Shown here one piece after another: positions 34,131-48,190 of a DNA stretch of 64,000 nucleotides; position 1 is the stretch's first letter; every line of letters starts with the position of its first letter. Source of the stretch: Lathyrus oleraceus (Eukaryota > Streptophyta > Magnoliopsida > Fabales > Fabaceae); assembly GCF_024323335.1 (NCBI RefSeq), contig NC_066585.1, forward strand, positions 80,947,359 through 81,011,358, in the 5' to 3' direction. A program made the translations under genes and the position numbers. The notes under the pieces were generated by a model, which saw only the letters and a list, made by a program, of their open reading frames with translations, searched no databases and had not been told where the DNA came from.

Positions 34131-36129
34131 CTTAAGATAAAATGAAGACGGTCATCACAACCAAATTTGGGTTCAGGAGTCGATTATGCAATGGGAAAGT
34201 ATTAACACCCGTCATGTTCGTTGTACTCAACGAGAACCTTTTAGTTGAACTTACAATTGAATGTTAGCTTATGTTATATGTTAGCTTCTACTTATTTTGA
34301 GGGAAAAAAAATTAAAGAAATGATGTTTTAAGTTTTTTTGTTAATGTTCTTGATAAGATTTCAAAATTCTGCTCCTACGTGTCTCCAAGTACGATGGAGA
34401 ACTCAAGGTTACGTAGTTCTTTGTAGCAATGAACTATTTGTTGGTTACTTTTACAGAGTAACACTTTAGATATATCGAGTGGTTAAGCCTTTGTTTGTTG
34501 CTCGCTCTTGGGGGATGAAGCCTTTGTTTGTTTCACATTGATATGGATAAAGCATATGATAACAGTTTTCAAATTCAGGCAAGGGAGGAAAACAAGTTTG
34601 ATTTGTATGAGTATGTTTTTAGTTTGGAAGAGGAGTAGTCATCACTTACAAGTGATTACCGCTTTGGCCTAATACTCAGGACTATGACTAGACCTTTCAC
34701 CCAGGTAGTCTTTCCAATAGGTTTGCAAAAAGATTTTAGATATTTACAAGTGTTTTGAATGAAAGACAAACACTTGAGCTTGCAAGCTATTACAACTTGG
34801 GCATAGTGTTCGGGACTATGACTGGACATTTCATCCAAGTAGCCTTTTTCTTTCCATTTATTTCAAAAAGGAGACATGTTTGAATTTTTGGCGAAAGATG
34901 AAGTATTTTTGGCTTACAAATGATTACCACTTTGGCCTAATACTCGGGGCTATGACTAGACCTTTCACCTAGATAGCGTTTTCTTTCGTTATTGTTTTGA
35001 AACAGTCAAAGTATGAGTTAGTCATTTTGAGTTTGATTATGAAAAGGGCTTGATATTGGGTCAAGCTTTTATTTGGGTTATGATATAAATTAAGTTAGAA
35101 ATCATTTTGAAGTGATTTGATTTGAACAGATACTTGAGGTTGGATCAAGCACTCACATTGCATTCTATTTGATTTTTGATTTGAGAAAAGACTTGACGTT
35201 TGATCAAGCATGTTTTTATTTTTCTTTTGAAAAAGGTTCTTTTTACGCTATTTTTTATTAAGTCTAAGTTAATATATAAACAATGTGATAAAAATTATTA
35301 CAAATTATAGGAACGCGACACATTTGAAATGAGGGGTATTATGATAAATCGACAAAGCATAGCAAGAAAGTAAGTAAAATGAAAACAAGGTCTAATTAAT
35401 TAAATATAGGTAAATATATTAATTGAGTTAATAAGAATTAATTAATAATATTAATCAATTTAAAAAATTAATTAACTAAATTAATAAATACTAAATAACC
35501 AAACTAATTTATTAAATTATACTCAAAAAAATTAAACTTACAATAAAACCAAAAAAGAAATAATGAGCAAGAATAAAAAAGCAAAAACAAACATAAAATG
35601 GGTTGTAGACAAACTACGTAGGCCAACGAATGAGGGAAAACCGAATAACCAATGGGGGTGGTTAGTAATTTGTGGCGCTGGCCCAATCATCAAAATCCCA
35701 AAGAGAGAGTCAAAATGTTGACTCCCTCCGGACCACACGATGCGCATAGAAAAGTCGATAAGAGGACCTTATGGCCAAGATAAAGGGGATGTAAGGAAGG
35801 TCCACCATAACACACACAGGGGATAAGCCTCAATTGTGTCTTTGCATGGGGAACAAGTGGCTAAGAGGTTACACTTTTCTTGTGACAGCTGACCAGGAGA
35901 AATACACAAGACCCCTAAAAAATTTCACCACCGCCATTTCTTAATCTCACTCTCTCGGAATATAATTATAATGTGAGTGTGTCATTTGAACAGTTCTAGG
36001 AAGATCAAGACATTTTGTAGTGGGAAGTGATCACGTGGCCCCTAAGATTTTACTAGAGTACATAAGGTCATCAATGAGTCATTTTTTTTCTCTTATTGGC
36101 CTTCTTATTAACCGTGCATGAGAATTTAT

Positions 36130-36700
36130 AGTGGTGACAGTTTTTCTCAGGCTATGATTGACGTCAGTCTGCCTGAGGATTGGACTGTTCTTCCTTCAGA
36201 TGAATATTAAAGAGTGTGTGGTTAGTATAGTCATCATGTTATCCTATTTCATGAGTGTTTATTCTCCCTTATTGGTTATCCCCTTCCCTTTAATGATTTT
36301 GAAATCAATGATGTAAATAGTTTACTCATTGCTTCCTCATAGTTTAATCATATGAGTTAGGCGTTCATCAATGTTTTTTTAGCATAATGGTGAATACAAA
36401 GGCAGCAAGGTGACAATAACATTATTTTTCCACCTCTTTGAAGTGCAGAATGGTTCCAAATATGTGAATGGTTTTGGCGTTATCTCTCGTAGGCAAAGTT
36501 CTAAGTACTTGGAGTCTTATTCTGATAGTGTGAAGCATTTCAAGGATCGTTTCTTCTTGGTAGTTCCTGTCGCATCTTGAAAAATACGATCCTTCGCTAA
36601 GTGTTCGCATGCTAGCGGAAAAAATATGTTCAAACAGATTCTCCACCGAAATTTATTTATTATAATGAAGGAAAGGGAAATATTGATAAAAACCTTAAGA
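36130..36700 (+). pseudogene. PF04195-like ORF remnant, copy 2
   Basis: Same blocks as copy 1 (FFHLFEVQNGSKYVNGFGVIS, one residue run shortened here; FKDRFFLVV). It is joined upstream directly to a GTGCATGAGAA block at about 36120, so about 450 bases present in copy 1 are deleted. A stop follows the FKDRFF part. Confidence 0.6.
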
Positions 36701-38689
36701 GAAAATTAAGATGGTCATCATAACCAAATTTGGGTTCGGGAGTCGATTACGTAAGGGAAAGGTATTATCACCCCTCATGTCCTTTGTACTCAATGAGAAA
36801 CTTTAAGTTGACTTGCGATTGAATGTTAGCTTATGTTATTTTTATCTTTCTACTTATTGTGCAAGAAAAAAAGAAAGAAATGATGTTTTAGGTTTTTTTT
36901 TAATGTTCTTGACAAGATTTCAAAATCTTGCTCCTACGTATCTCCAAGTACGATGGCGAACTCAAGGTTACATAGTTCTTTGTAACGATGAACTATTTGT
37001 TGGTTACTTTTACAGAGTAACGCTTTAGATATATCGAGTGGTTAAGCCTTTGTTTGTTGCTCGCTCTTGGGGGATGAAGCCTTTGTTTGTTTCACATTGA
37101 TATGGATAAAGCATATGATAACAGTTTTCAAATTCACGCAAGGGAGGAAAACAAGTTTAATTTGTATGGGTATGTTTTTAGTTTGGAAGAGGAGTAGTCA
37201 TCACTTACAAGTGATTACCGTTTTGGCTTAATACTCAGGACTATGACTAGACCTTTCACCCAGGTAGTCTTTCCAATAGGTTTGCAAAAAGATTTTAGAT
37301 ATTTACAAGTGTTTTGAATGAAAGACAAACACTTGAGCTTGCAAGCTATTACAACTTGGGCTTAGTGTTCGGGACTATGATTGGACATTTCATCCAAGTA
37401 GCCTTTTTCTTTCCTTTCATTTCAAAAAGGAGACGTGTTTGAATTTTTGGCAAAAGATGAAGTATTTTTGGCTTACAAATGGTTACCACTTTGGCCTAAT
37501 ACTCGGGGCTATGACTAGACCTTTCACCTAGATAGCGTTTTCTTTCGTTATTGTTTTGAAACAGTCAAAGTATGAGTTAGTCATTTTGAGTTTGATTATG
37601 AAAAGGGCTTGATATTGGGTCAAGCTTTTATTTGGGTTATGATATGAATTAAGTTAAAAATCATTTTGAAGTGATTTGATTTGAATAGATACTTGAGGTT
37701 GGATCAAACACTCACATTACATTCTATTTGATTTTTGATTTGAGAAAAGACTTGACGTTGGATCAAGCATGTTTTTATTTTTCTTTTGAAAAAGTTTCTT
37801 TTTACGCTATTTTTTATTAAGTCTAAGTTAATATATAAACAATGTGATAAAAATTATTACAAACTATAGGAACGCGACACATTTGAAATGAGGGGTATTA
37901 TGATAAATCAACAAAGCATAGCAAGAAAGTAAGTAAAATGAAAACAAGGTCTAATTAATTAAATATAGGTAAATATATTAATTGAGTTAATAAGAATTAA
38001 TTAATAAAATTAATCAATTTAAAAAATTAATTAACTAAATTAATAAATACTAAATAACCAAACTAATTTATTAAATTATACTAAAAAAAAATTAAACTTA
38101 CAATAAAACCAAAAAAGAAATAATGAGCAAGTATAAGAAAGCAAAAACAAAATAAAATGGGTTGTAGACAAACTAAGTAGGCCAACGAATGAGGGAAAAC
38201 CGAATAACCAATGGGGGTGGTTAGTAATTTGTGGCGCTGGCCCAATCATCAAAATCCCAAAGAGAGAGTCAAAATGTTGACTCCCTCCTAACCACACGAT
38301 GTGCATAGAAAAGTCGGTAAGAGGATCTTATGGCCAAGATAAACGGGATGTAAGGAAGGTCCACCATAGCACACACAGGGGATAAGCCTCAATTGTGTCT
38401 TTGCATGGGGAACAAGTGGCTAAGAGGTTACACTTTTCTTGTGACAGCCGACCAGGAGAAATACACAAGACCCCTAAAAATTTGCACCACCCTCATTTCT
38501 CAATCTCACTCTCTCGGAATGTATTGATAATGTGAGAGTGTCATTTGAACAGTTCTAGGGAGATCAAGACATTTTGTAGTGGGAAGTGATCATGTGGCCC
38601 CTAATATTTTACTAGAGTACATAAGGTCATCAAGGAGTCATTTTTTTCTCTTATTGGCCTTCTTATTAACCGTGCACGGGAATTTATAG

Positions 38690-39353
38690 TGATGACAATT
38701 TTTCTCAGGCTATGATTGACGTCAGTCTGCCTGAGGATTGGATTGTTCTTCCTTCAGATGAATATTAAAGAGTATGTGGTCAGTATAGTCATCATGTTAT
38801 CCCATTTCATGAGCGTTTGTTCTCCCTTATTGGTTATCCCCTTCCCTTTAATGATTTTGAAATCAATGATGTAAATCATTTACTCATTGCTTCCTCATAG
38901 TTTAATCATATGAGTTAGGCGTTCATCAAAGTTTTTTAGCATTATGGTGAACACAAAGGCAACAAGGTGACAATAACATTATTTTTCCACCTCTTTGAAG
39001 TGCAGAATGGTTCCAAATATGTGAATGGTTTTGGCGTTATCTCTCGTAGGCAAAGTACTAAGTACTTGGAGTCTTATTCTGATAGTGTGAAGCATTTCAA
39101 GGATCGTTTCTTCTTGGTAGTTCTTGTCGCATCTCGAAAAATACGATCCTTCGCGAAGCGTTCGTATGCTAGTGAAAAAAATGTGTTCAAACAGATTCTC
39201 CACCAAAATTTATTTATTACAATGAAGGAAAGGGAAATATTGATAAAACCCTTAAGAGAAAATGAAGATGGTCGTCATAACCAAATTCGGGTTCGGGAGT
39301 CGATTACGCAAGGGAAAGGCATTATCACCCCTCATGTCCTTTGTACTCAATGA
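38690..39353 (+). pseudogene. PF04195-like ORF remnant, copy 3 (longest open stretch)
   Basis: Open from 38967 to 39353 (128 codons): TITLFFHLFEVQNGSKYV ... RQSTKYLESYSDSVKHFKD ... ASEKNVFKQILHQNLF, continuing into the conserved GGGTTCGGGAGTCG box. Upstream parts are frameshifted. Nearly identical to copy 2. Confidence 0.6.
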
Positions 39354-42221
39354 GAAACTTTTAGTTGACTTGCGATTGAATGTTAGCTTATGTTATTTTT
39401 ATCTTTCTACTTATTATGCAAGAAAAAAAGAAAGAAATGATGTTTTAGGTTTTTTTTATTAATGTTCTTGACAAGATTTCAAAATCCTGCTCTTACGTAT
39501 CTTTAGGTGTGATGGAGAAAACAAGGCTACATAGTTCTTTATAGCAAAGAACTGTTTGTTGGTTACTTTTATGGATTGACACTTTAGACATATCAATTGG
39601 ATAACCATTTGCTTGTTTCTCTCTATTGGAGGTTGAGGCCTTTATTTGTTTCATAATTATATGGATAAAGCATACTCGTTTCTAAAAATGGTTTTCGAAG
39701 TTGCGCAAGGGCGGAAAACAAGTTTTATTTGTTTGAGTATGTTTTTGGCTTGGAAGACGAGTATTCATCACTTATAAACGATTACAATTTTTGCCTAATA
39801 TTCGGGACTATGATTGGACCTTTCACCCAGGTAGTCTTTTCTTTCAAAAAAAATTGCAAAAATATTTTCGATATTTACCAGTGTTTTGAATGAAAGACAA
39901 ACACTTGAGCTTGCAAGCTATTACAACTTGGGCTTAATGTTCAGGACTATGATTATCCATTTCACCCAGGTAGCCTTTTTGTTTCCATTTATTGAAAAAA
40001 ATAGACGAGTTTGTATTTTTGGCGAAAGACGAAGTATTTGTGACTTACAAGCGATTATCGCTTAGGCCTAATACTCGGGGCTATGACTGGACCTTTCACC
40101 TAGGTAGCCTTTTTCTTTTTTTATTGTTTTGAAATGGTCAAAGTATGGATTAGTCATTTTGAGTTTGATTATGAAAAGAAATTCATATTGGGTCTAGTGT
40201 TTATTTGTGCTATGAAATGAATCGAGTTAGAAATGGTTTAGAAGTGATTTGATTTGAAGAGATACTTGACATTGGTAAGTTCATAAATATCTGGCATTGC
40301 TTCCATTTTTTCTCGTGGTGACAGTTTTTCTCAGGCTATGATTGACGTCAGTCTGCCTAAGGATTGGACTGTTCTTCCTTCAGATGAATATTAAAGAGTA
40401 TATTGTCAGTATAATCATCATGTTATCCCATTTCATGAATGTTTGTTCTCCCTTATTGGTTATCCCATTCCCTTTAATGATTTTGAAATCAATGTTGTAA
40501 ACCGTTTACTCATTGCTTCGTCATAGTTTAATCATATGAGTTAGGCGTTCTTCAAAGTTTTTTAGCATTTGTGTGAATACAAAGGCAACAAAGTGACAAT
40601 AACATTATTTTTCCACCTCTTTGAAGTGCATAATGGTTCCAAATATGTGAATGGTTTTGGCTTTATATCTCGTAGGCAAAGTTCTAAGTACATGGAGTCT
40701 TATTCTGATAGTATGAAGCATTTCAAGGATCGTTTCTTCTTGGTATTTCCTGTCGCATCTCGAAAAATACGATCTTTCGGGAAGCGTTCGCATGCTAGCG
40801 AAAAAAATGTGTTCAAACAGATTCTCCACCGAAATTTATTTATTATAATGAAGGAAAGGTAAATATCGATAAAACCCTTAAGAGAAAATGAAGATGGTAG
40901 TCATAACCAAATTCGGGTTCGGGAGTCGATTACGCAAGGGGAAGGTATTATCACCCCTCATGTCCTTTGTACTCAACGAGAAACTTTTAGTTGACTTGTG
41001 ATTGAATGTTAGCTTATGTTATTTTTATCTTTCTACTTATTTTGTAACAAAAAAATAAATAAATGATGTTTTAGGGTTTTTTATTAATGTTCTTGACAAG
41101 ATTTCAAAATCCTGCTCCTACGTATCTCTAGGTGCGATGGAGAAAACAAGGCTACATAGTTCTTTGTAGTAAAGAACTGTTTGTTGGTTACTTTTATGGA
41201 GTGACACTTTAGACATATCGATTGGATAAACATTTGCTTGTTGATCTCTATTGGAGGTTGAGGCCTTTATTTGTTTCATAATTATATGGATAAAGCATAC
41301 TCGTTTCTGAAAACGGTTTTCGAAGTTGCGCAAGGGCGAAATACAAGTTTGATTTGTTTGAGTATGTTTTTGGCTTGGAAGATGAGTGTTCATCACTTAC
41401 AAACGATTATAATTTTTTCCTAATATTCGGTTCTATGACTGGACCTTTTACCCAGGTAGTCTTTTCTTTCAAAAAAAATTGCAAAAATATTTTGGATATT
41501 TACCAGTGTTTTGAATGAAAGACAAACACTTGAGCTTGCAAGCTATAATAACTTAGGCTTAATGTTTAGGACTATGATTATCCATTTCACCCAGGTAGCC
41601 TTTTTCTTTCTATTTATTGCAAAAAAGAGACGGGTTTGTATTTTTGGCGAAAGACGAAGTATTTGTGACTTATAAGCGATTATCGCTTGGGCCTAATACT
41701 CGGGGCTATGACTGAACCTTTCACCTAGGTAGCCTTTTTCTTTCGTTATTGTTTGGAAATGGTCAAAGTATGAATTAGTCATTTTGAGTTTGATTATGAA
41801 AAGAAATTCATATTGGGTCAAACGTTTATTTGTGTTATGATATGAGTTTAGTTAGAAATGGTTTAGAAGTGATTTGATTTGAAGAGATACTTGACATTGG
41901 TAAATTCATAAATATCTGGCATTGCTTCCATTTTTTCTCGTGGTGACAGTTTTTCTCAGACTATGATTGACGTCAGTCTGCCTGAGGATTGGATTGTTCT
42001 TCCTTCAGATGAATATTAAAGAGTATGTGGTCAGTATAGTCATCATGTTATCCCGTTTCATGAATGTTTGTTCTCTCTTATTGGTTATCCCCTTCCCTTT
42101 AATGATTTTGAAATCAATGTTGTAAACCGTTTACTCTTTGCTTCCTTATAGTTTAATCATATGAGTTAGGTGTTCATCAAAGTTTTTTAGCATTTGTGTG
42201 AATACAAAGGCAGCAAAGTGA
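38971..42221. repeat. Tandem pair of ~1.63-kb units within the array
   Basis: 38971-40596 and 40597-42221 share the same order of blocks and the same missing segment, with a period of 1625-1626 bases measured on the CAATAACATTATTTTTCCAC word. Confidence 0.75.
40310..40880 (+). pseudogene. PF04195-like ORF remnant, copy 4
   Basis: Open 40569-40862: MCEYKGNKVTITLFFHLFEV ... SSKYMESYSDSMKHFKDRFF. It begins at a junction near 40275 where the AT-rich block is missing, the same junction as in copy 5, so copies 4 and 5 share a deletion history. Confidence 0.6.
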
Positions 42222-42520
42222 CAATAACATTATTTTTCCACCTCTTTGAAGTGTAAAATGGTTCTAAATATGTGAATGGTTTTGGCTTTATCTCTCGTAG
42301 GTAAAGTTCTAAGTACTTGGAGTCTTATTTTGGTGGTGTGAAGCATTTCAAGGATTGTTTCTTCTTGGTAGCTCTTGTCGCATCTTGAAAAATACGATCC
42401 TTCGCGAAGCGTTCGCATGCTAGCGAAAAAATGTGTTCAAACAGATTCTCCACCGAAATTTATTTATTACAATGACGGAAAGTGAAATATAGATAAAACC
42501 CTGAAGAGAAAATGAAGATG
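41935..42520 (+). pseudogene. PF04195-like ORF remnant, copy 5
   Basis: Same blocks as copy 4, with extra stops (for example after the LFFHLFEV region). Shares with copy 4 the upstream junction ATTGGTAA(A/G)TTCATAAAT at 41895. Confidence 0.55.
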
Positions 42521-42654
42521 GTCGTCATAACCAAATTCGGGTTCGGGAGTCGATTACGCAAGGGGAAGGTATTATCACCCCTCATGTCCTTTGTACTCAA
42601 CGAGAAACTTTTTAGTTGACTTGCAATTGATTGTTAGCTTATGCTAGCTTATGT

Positions 42655-43168
42655 TATTTTTATCCCATTTCGTGAATATTTGTTCTCCCTTATTGGTTAT
42701 CACCTTCCTTTCAATGATTTTGAAATCAATGTTGTGAATCTTCTACTCATTTATTCCTCATAGTTTCATCCTATGAGTTGGGTGTTCGTCAAAGTTTTTT
42801 AGCATTTGTGTGAATAAAAAGTTAGTAAGATGACAATAAACTTATTTTCCCACCTCTTCAAAGTGAAGAGTGGTTACAAATATGTGAATGGTTATGGCTT
42901 TATATCTCTAAGGCAAAGTTCTAATTACTTTGAAACTTGTTATGATAGTGTGAATAATTTCAAAGATCATTTCTTTTTGGTAGTTCCTGTCACATCTCGA
43001 AGAATACGATTCTCCGCGAAACGTCTGCATGCTCGGGAAAAAAATTTGTTCGAACAGAGTCGCCACCGAACTTTATTTACTCCAATGAAGGAAAGGGAAA
43101 ATATTGATAAAGGGAAGGTATTATCACCCCTCATGTTTGTTGAATTCAACGGGAACCTTTTAGTTTAA
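42655..43168 (+). pseudogene. PF04195-like ORF remnant, copy 6
   Basis: Open 42830-43168: TINLFSHLFKVKSGYKYVNG ... FKDHFFLVV. It starts abruptly inside the family at about 42655, only ~610 bases after copy 5, so it is a separate, more diverged truncated copy. Confidence 0.55.
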
Positions 43169-44629
43169 CTTGCGATTGATTGTTAGCTTATGTTATTTTT
43201 ATCTTCTACTTATTGTGTGAGAAAAAAAGAAAGAAATGATGTTTTAGGGTTTTTCATTAATGTTCCTGACAAGATTTTAAAATCCCGCTCCTATGTATCA
43301 CCAGGTGCGATGGAGAACTCAAGGCTATATAGTTCTTTGTAGCAAAGAACTGCTTGTTGGTTGCTTTTACAGAGTAACGTTTTAGACATGTCGAGTGGTT
43401 AAACCTTTTTTTGTTGCTCGCTCTTGGGGGATGCAGATATTGTTTGTTTCACATCGATATGGATAAAGCATACTCGTTTTTGAAAATGATTTTCGAAGTC
43501 GTGTAAGGTAGGAAAACTAATTTGATATATTTTTGTATGTTTTTGGCTTGGAAGATGAGTATTCATGACTTACAAGCGATTACCACTTGGGCCTAATACT
43601 CTGGACTATGACTAGATATTTCACCCAGGTAGTCTTTTTATTTTCAATTGGTTTGCAAAAATATTTTGGATATTTACATGTGTTTTGAATAAAATACAAA
43701 CACTTGAGCTTGCAAGCTATTACAACTTGGACTTAGTGTTCAAGACTATGACTGGACCTTTCACCCAGGTAGCCATTGTTGTTCAATTTATTGCGAAAAG
43801 GAGACACATTTGTATTTTTGGCGAAATACTAAGTATTTATGACTTATAAATGATTACCATTTAATCCTAATACTTGGGGTTATGAATGGACCTTTCACCT
43901 AGGTAGGCTTTTTCTTTTGTTATTTTTTTGAAACGGTCAATGTATGAATTAGTCGTTTTGAGTTTGATTATGAAAAGGGCTTGATATTGGGCAAATCGTT
44001 TATTTGCATTATGATATGAATTGAGTTAGAAATGGTTTTGAATTGATTTGATTTGAAGAGATACTTAACGTTGGATCAAGCACTCGCGTTGCATTCTATT
44101 TGATTTTTGATTTGGGAAAAGACTTGACGTTGGATCAAACATGATTTTATTTTTCTTTTGAAAATGGTTATTTTATGTTATTTTTTATTAAGTCTAAGTT
44201 AATAGATAAACAATATGATGCAAATTATTACAAACTATGAGAGCGGTATACATTGTAAATAAGGGGTATTATGATGAATCAACAAACCATAGCAAGAAAG
44301 TAAGTAAAATGAAAACAAAGTCTAATTAATTAAATATAGGTAAATAAATGAATTAAGTTAGTAAGAATATTAATTAAATTAATAAATACTATATAACCAA
44401 ACTAATTTATACAATTATGTTAAAAAAATTAAACTTACAATAAAACCATAAAAGAAATAATGAACAAGAATCAAAAAGCAAAAACAAAATAAAATGGGCT
44501 CTAAACAAATTACACAGGCCCAGTGAATGAGTCCAAACCAGAACAACCAGGGGAGGGTGGATAATAATTTGGGGTGGTGTCCCAATCATCAAAATCTTAA
44601 AAAGAGAGTAAAATTATTGAGTCCCTCCT

Positions 44630-46109
<1,480 letters not shown>

Positions 46110-46226
46110 ATCTCCCACTAGCACTAAAGCCAATCATGCATATCCCTAATACCCATAGATCTAGTATGGCCATCATGCTTCTGCTGCGTAAGAGGCTTTG
46201 TCAGTGAGTTAGCAATATTGTCAAGT
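46110..46226 (-). pseudogene. C3 RNase H C-terminal end and polypurine tract
   Basis: Minus-strand reading LDNIANSLTKPL..QKHDGHT..MGIRDMHDWL is the usual end of copia RNase H. It completes the frame that is cut at 52875 (ending ICRVPT). The polypurine tract CTAGTGGGAGAT lies next to the LTR. Confidence 0.8.
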
Positions 46227-46333
46227 GTAGGTGTCATACCCCGATTTTGATCCCGAATTTTTCTCCATTTTTATTTTTGTTTGGCACTTGGCCTAAGGTT
46301 CATTTGCATGCATCCCGTCCCATACCCAAAACC

Positions 46334-47324
46334 TTAGAAAACAATGTCACCTGTGACTGCTCTGTTGCTGGTGACAACTTCTGTCATGTTGTTTCGATAA
46401 TTTTGAAAGGGCAAAATCTACCCGTCACTCTCCCACCAGAACTGACCAGGTTGCGTTATCTTCAAATTATTGACCTCTCTCGCAATTACTTGAATGTGCC
46501 TCCTATTTGGAGAAAGAATGTCTACATAGATCTTTCATGCAATAACCTTAGCATCAACCGGGGGAGTCAGATATGTCAAGATGACAGGGTGAACTTGTTT
46601 TCTACCTCATGGACACGTAATGATATAGAAGCAGTTTCGTGTTTGAGCTTGAAATTTACCAAACCCTCATACTCCCTTTATATAAATTGTGGTGGAAATC
46701 AAGCAATAGTCAACGGAAAAAGTTATGACGGTGATTCAGATTCAGCTGGACCAGCGAGATTCCGTGCCAGTTCAACAGGAAATTGGGCGTTTAGCACCAC
46801 TGGTGTATTCATGGAAAGTGATTTACTTGGAAAAACTTTTATCCCGCACGTATTTCTCCTATTTCTTTGACTTATTATGGATTTTGCCTGGCAAATGGAA
46901 GCTACACAGTAAATTTGCATTTTGCTGAAATAATGTTCACAGACCATGAAACTTATGGTAGTCTTGGAAGGCGTGTATTTGATATTTACATTCAGGGAAA
47001 GCAGATGCAAAAGGACTTCAATATTGCACAAGAAGCAGGAGGAGTTGGTAAGGAAATCATAAAACAGTTCAAAGATGTTTGTTTCTAGTAATACTTTGGA
47101 GATCCATTTTTATTGGGTTGGAAAAGGAACACAGGCTGTACCGAATAAATCAGTATATGGTCCTCTTATATCGGCTATCTCAGTGGAATCTGACTCTCCA
47201 TCTGGAAGAATATCTACTGGAGCTATAGTTGGAATTGTGGTTGCAGCAACAATTATTATGATTCTAGTATTTGGTATACTTTGGTGGAAAGGGTGTTTTG
47301 GAAAGAAAAACTCATTAGCAAGAG
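46334..47324 (+). pseudogene. Captured fragment of an LRR-malectin receptor kinase (LRR-VIII-2 type)
   Basis: Plus-strand reading: an LRR start (NNVTCDCSVAGDNFCHVVSI, LPPELTRLRYLQIIDLSRNYL), a jump to the juxta-LRR segment (VYIDLSCNNLS), then a malectin domain (YSLYINCGGN, SYDGDSDSAGPARF, TYYGFCLANGSYTVNLHFAE, SLGRRVFDIYIQGK, LEIHFYWVGKGTQAVP). A transmembrane helix follows (TGAIVGIVVAATIIMILVFGI). The kinase domain is absent; the reading leaves coding at AGAG|GTGATT (47324/47325), a plausible intron donor. Frameshifts occur near 46850 and 47080, and several LRRs are missing. The parent class includes Arabidopsis RFK1/At1g53430-like kinases of the plasma membrane. Dead fragment. Confidence 0.85.
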
Positions 47325-47569
47325 GTGATTACAAATGAATTTCTTTTGTTGCCATTATTATCAAACTTTTTGCTAACACATGAGTTATTCAAGTGATACA
47401 AAGTAAACGTGTGCAAGTTGTGTAACCGAGCAAGTATAAGAACATACTTTTGTTAGTATATCATGTTATGGAACCTGGAGCAAGTATGAGGAAAATGGAT
47501 TGTCAATGCAGAGTGTCCATGTTTAATTTTCTTAGTTCAAGAGATCTTTGATCTTTCTTTTACTTTAAT

Positions 47570-47834
47570 TAACAGAGCTGGAGAGTTTAGGCCTACAAAC
47601 AGGTTTATTTACCTTAATACAAATCAATACAGAACCATTTCCATACAATATCCAAATTACACCAATAGAATAGAGTTCATCCGGCACTTGCCCTTCCAAT
47701 AAGTTACCATTCAATAACACAAGCTGCAAACTTGAAGAAGCTATACTATCTAGATATGAGCCTGTTAATTGATTGTTGGACAAGTCCAGGTGTATTAGGG
47801 ATTTTTGACCAAGGCCAGACGGTACTTCACCCAT
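47570..47834 (-). pseudogene. Captured fragment of an LRR protein, opposite strand
   Basis: Minus-strand reading MGEVPSGLGQKSLIHLDLSN, then DSIASSSLQLVLLNGNLLEG and VPDELYSIGV: two to three LRR units of the type ending plant LRR/malectin-like secreted proteins. Coding likeness stops at ATTGGTGTAATT, a possible intron donor. The orientation is opposite to the neighbouring receptor-kinase piece, so the two are not parts of one gene. Confidence 0.65.
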
Positions 47835-47889
47835 CTTCCAAATTCAGAAAGCCTGAGTTATGAAGAAAAATTGAAGACTAGCTACCAGA

Positions 47890-48190
47890 ATAATATGATG
47901 GACGACAGGTATTCCCGCAACAAAGCAATCCAAGTGAAGTTCCTAGTACCAATTCTCAGAGTGTAAACAATGCTTACGATGGAAGGGAACGGTTTGCTCA
48001 TAATTCAAGCAAATTGTCTGATGTCCAGCCACTACTTCAGTCATCCGGGTTTACACCTCCTCTATATGCCACAACAGCAGCTTATATGACCTCTATAAAT
48101 CCGTATTACACGAATATGCAAGCCTCAGGCACATATGCTCCTCAATATGTTGGTGGATACACTTTAAATCCTACTGCATTCATCCTGTTG
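47890..48190 (+). pseudogene. Captured fragment of a Pumilio-type RNA-binding protein (non-repeat region)
   Basis: Reading QQSNPSEVPSTNSQSVNNAY ... SGFTPPLYATTAAYMTSINP ... SGTYAPQYVGGYTLNPTAF matches the conserved linker (NABP-like) region N-terminal of the PUM repeats in plant Pumilio homologues. No PUM repeats are present. The similarity ends near 48190 and unrecognised sequence follows. Confidence 0.7.

Larger units (their letters stand above)
35022..40153. repeat. Tandem pair of ~2.56-kb units within the array
   Basis: Units 35022-37580 and 37581-40153 follow each other directly and are nearly identical over about the first 1.9 kb. After about 39480 the second unit instead resembles 41100-41775. 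This mosaic suggests unequal exchange or gene conversion after duplication. Confidence 0.75.
32131..44629. repeat. Local array of degenerate Ogre/Tat-like gypsy fragments
   Basis: A set of blocks recurs in the same order: a TCATTTTGAG...GGATCAAGCACTCA block, an AT-rich TTAATTAA block, a GTGGGAAGTGATCA block, a PF04195-like ORF remnant, a conserved GGGTTCGGGAGTCGATTACG box, and a stretch of GACTATGACT..ACCTTTCACC sub-repeats. First-block copies lie at 32142, 35022, 37581, 40154, 41779 and 43953. ORF-block copies lie at about 33851, 36414, 38971, 40597, 42222 and 42833. The spacing (2.56, 2.56, 1.63, 1.63 and 0.6 kb) and the mosaic similarity point to unequal recombination and internal deletion. 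Assignment to Ogre/Tat rests on likeness of boxes to the LTR at 46232-52869 and to such LTRs in general. Confidence 0.75.
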
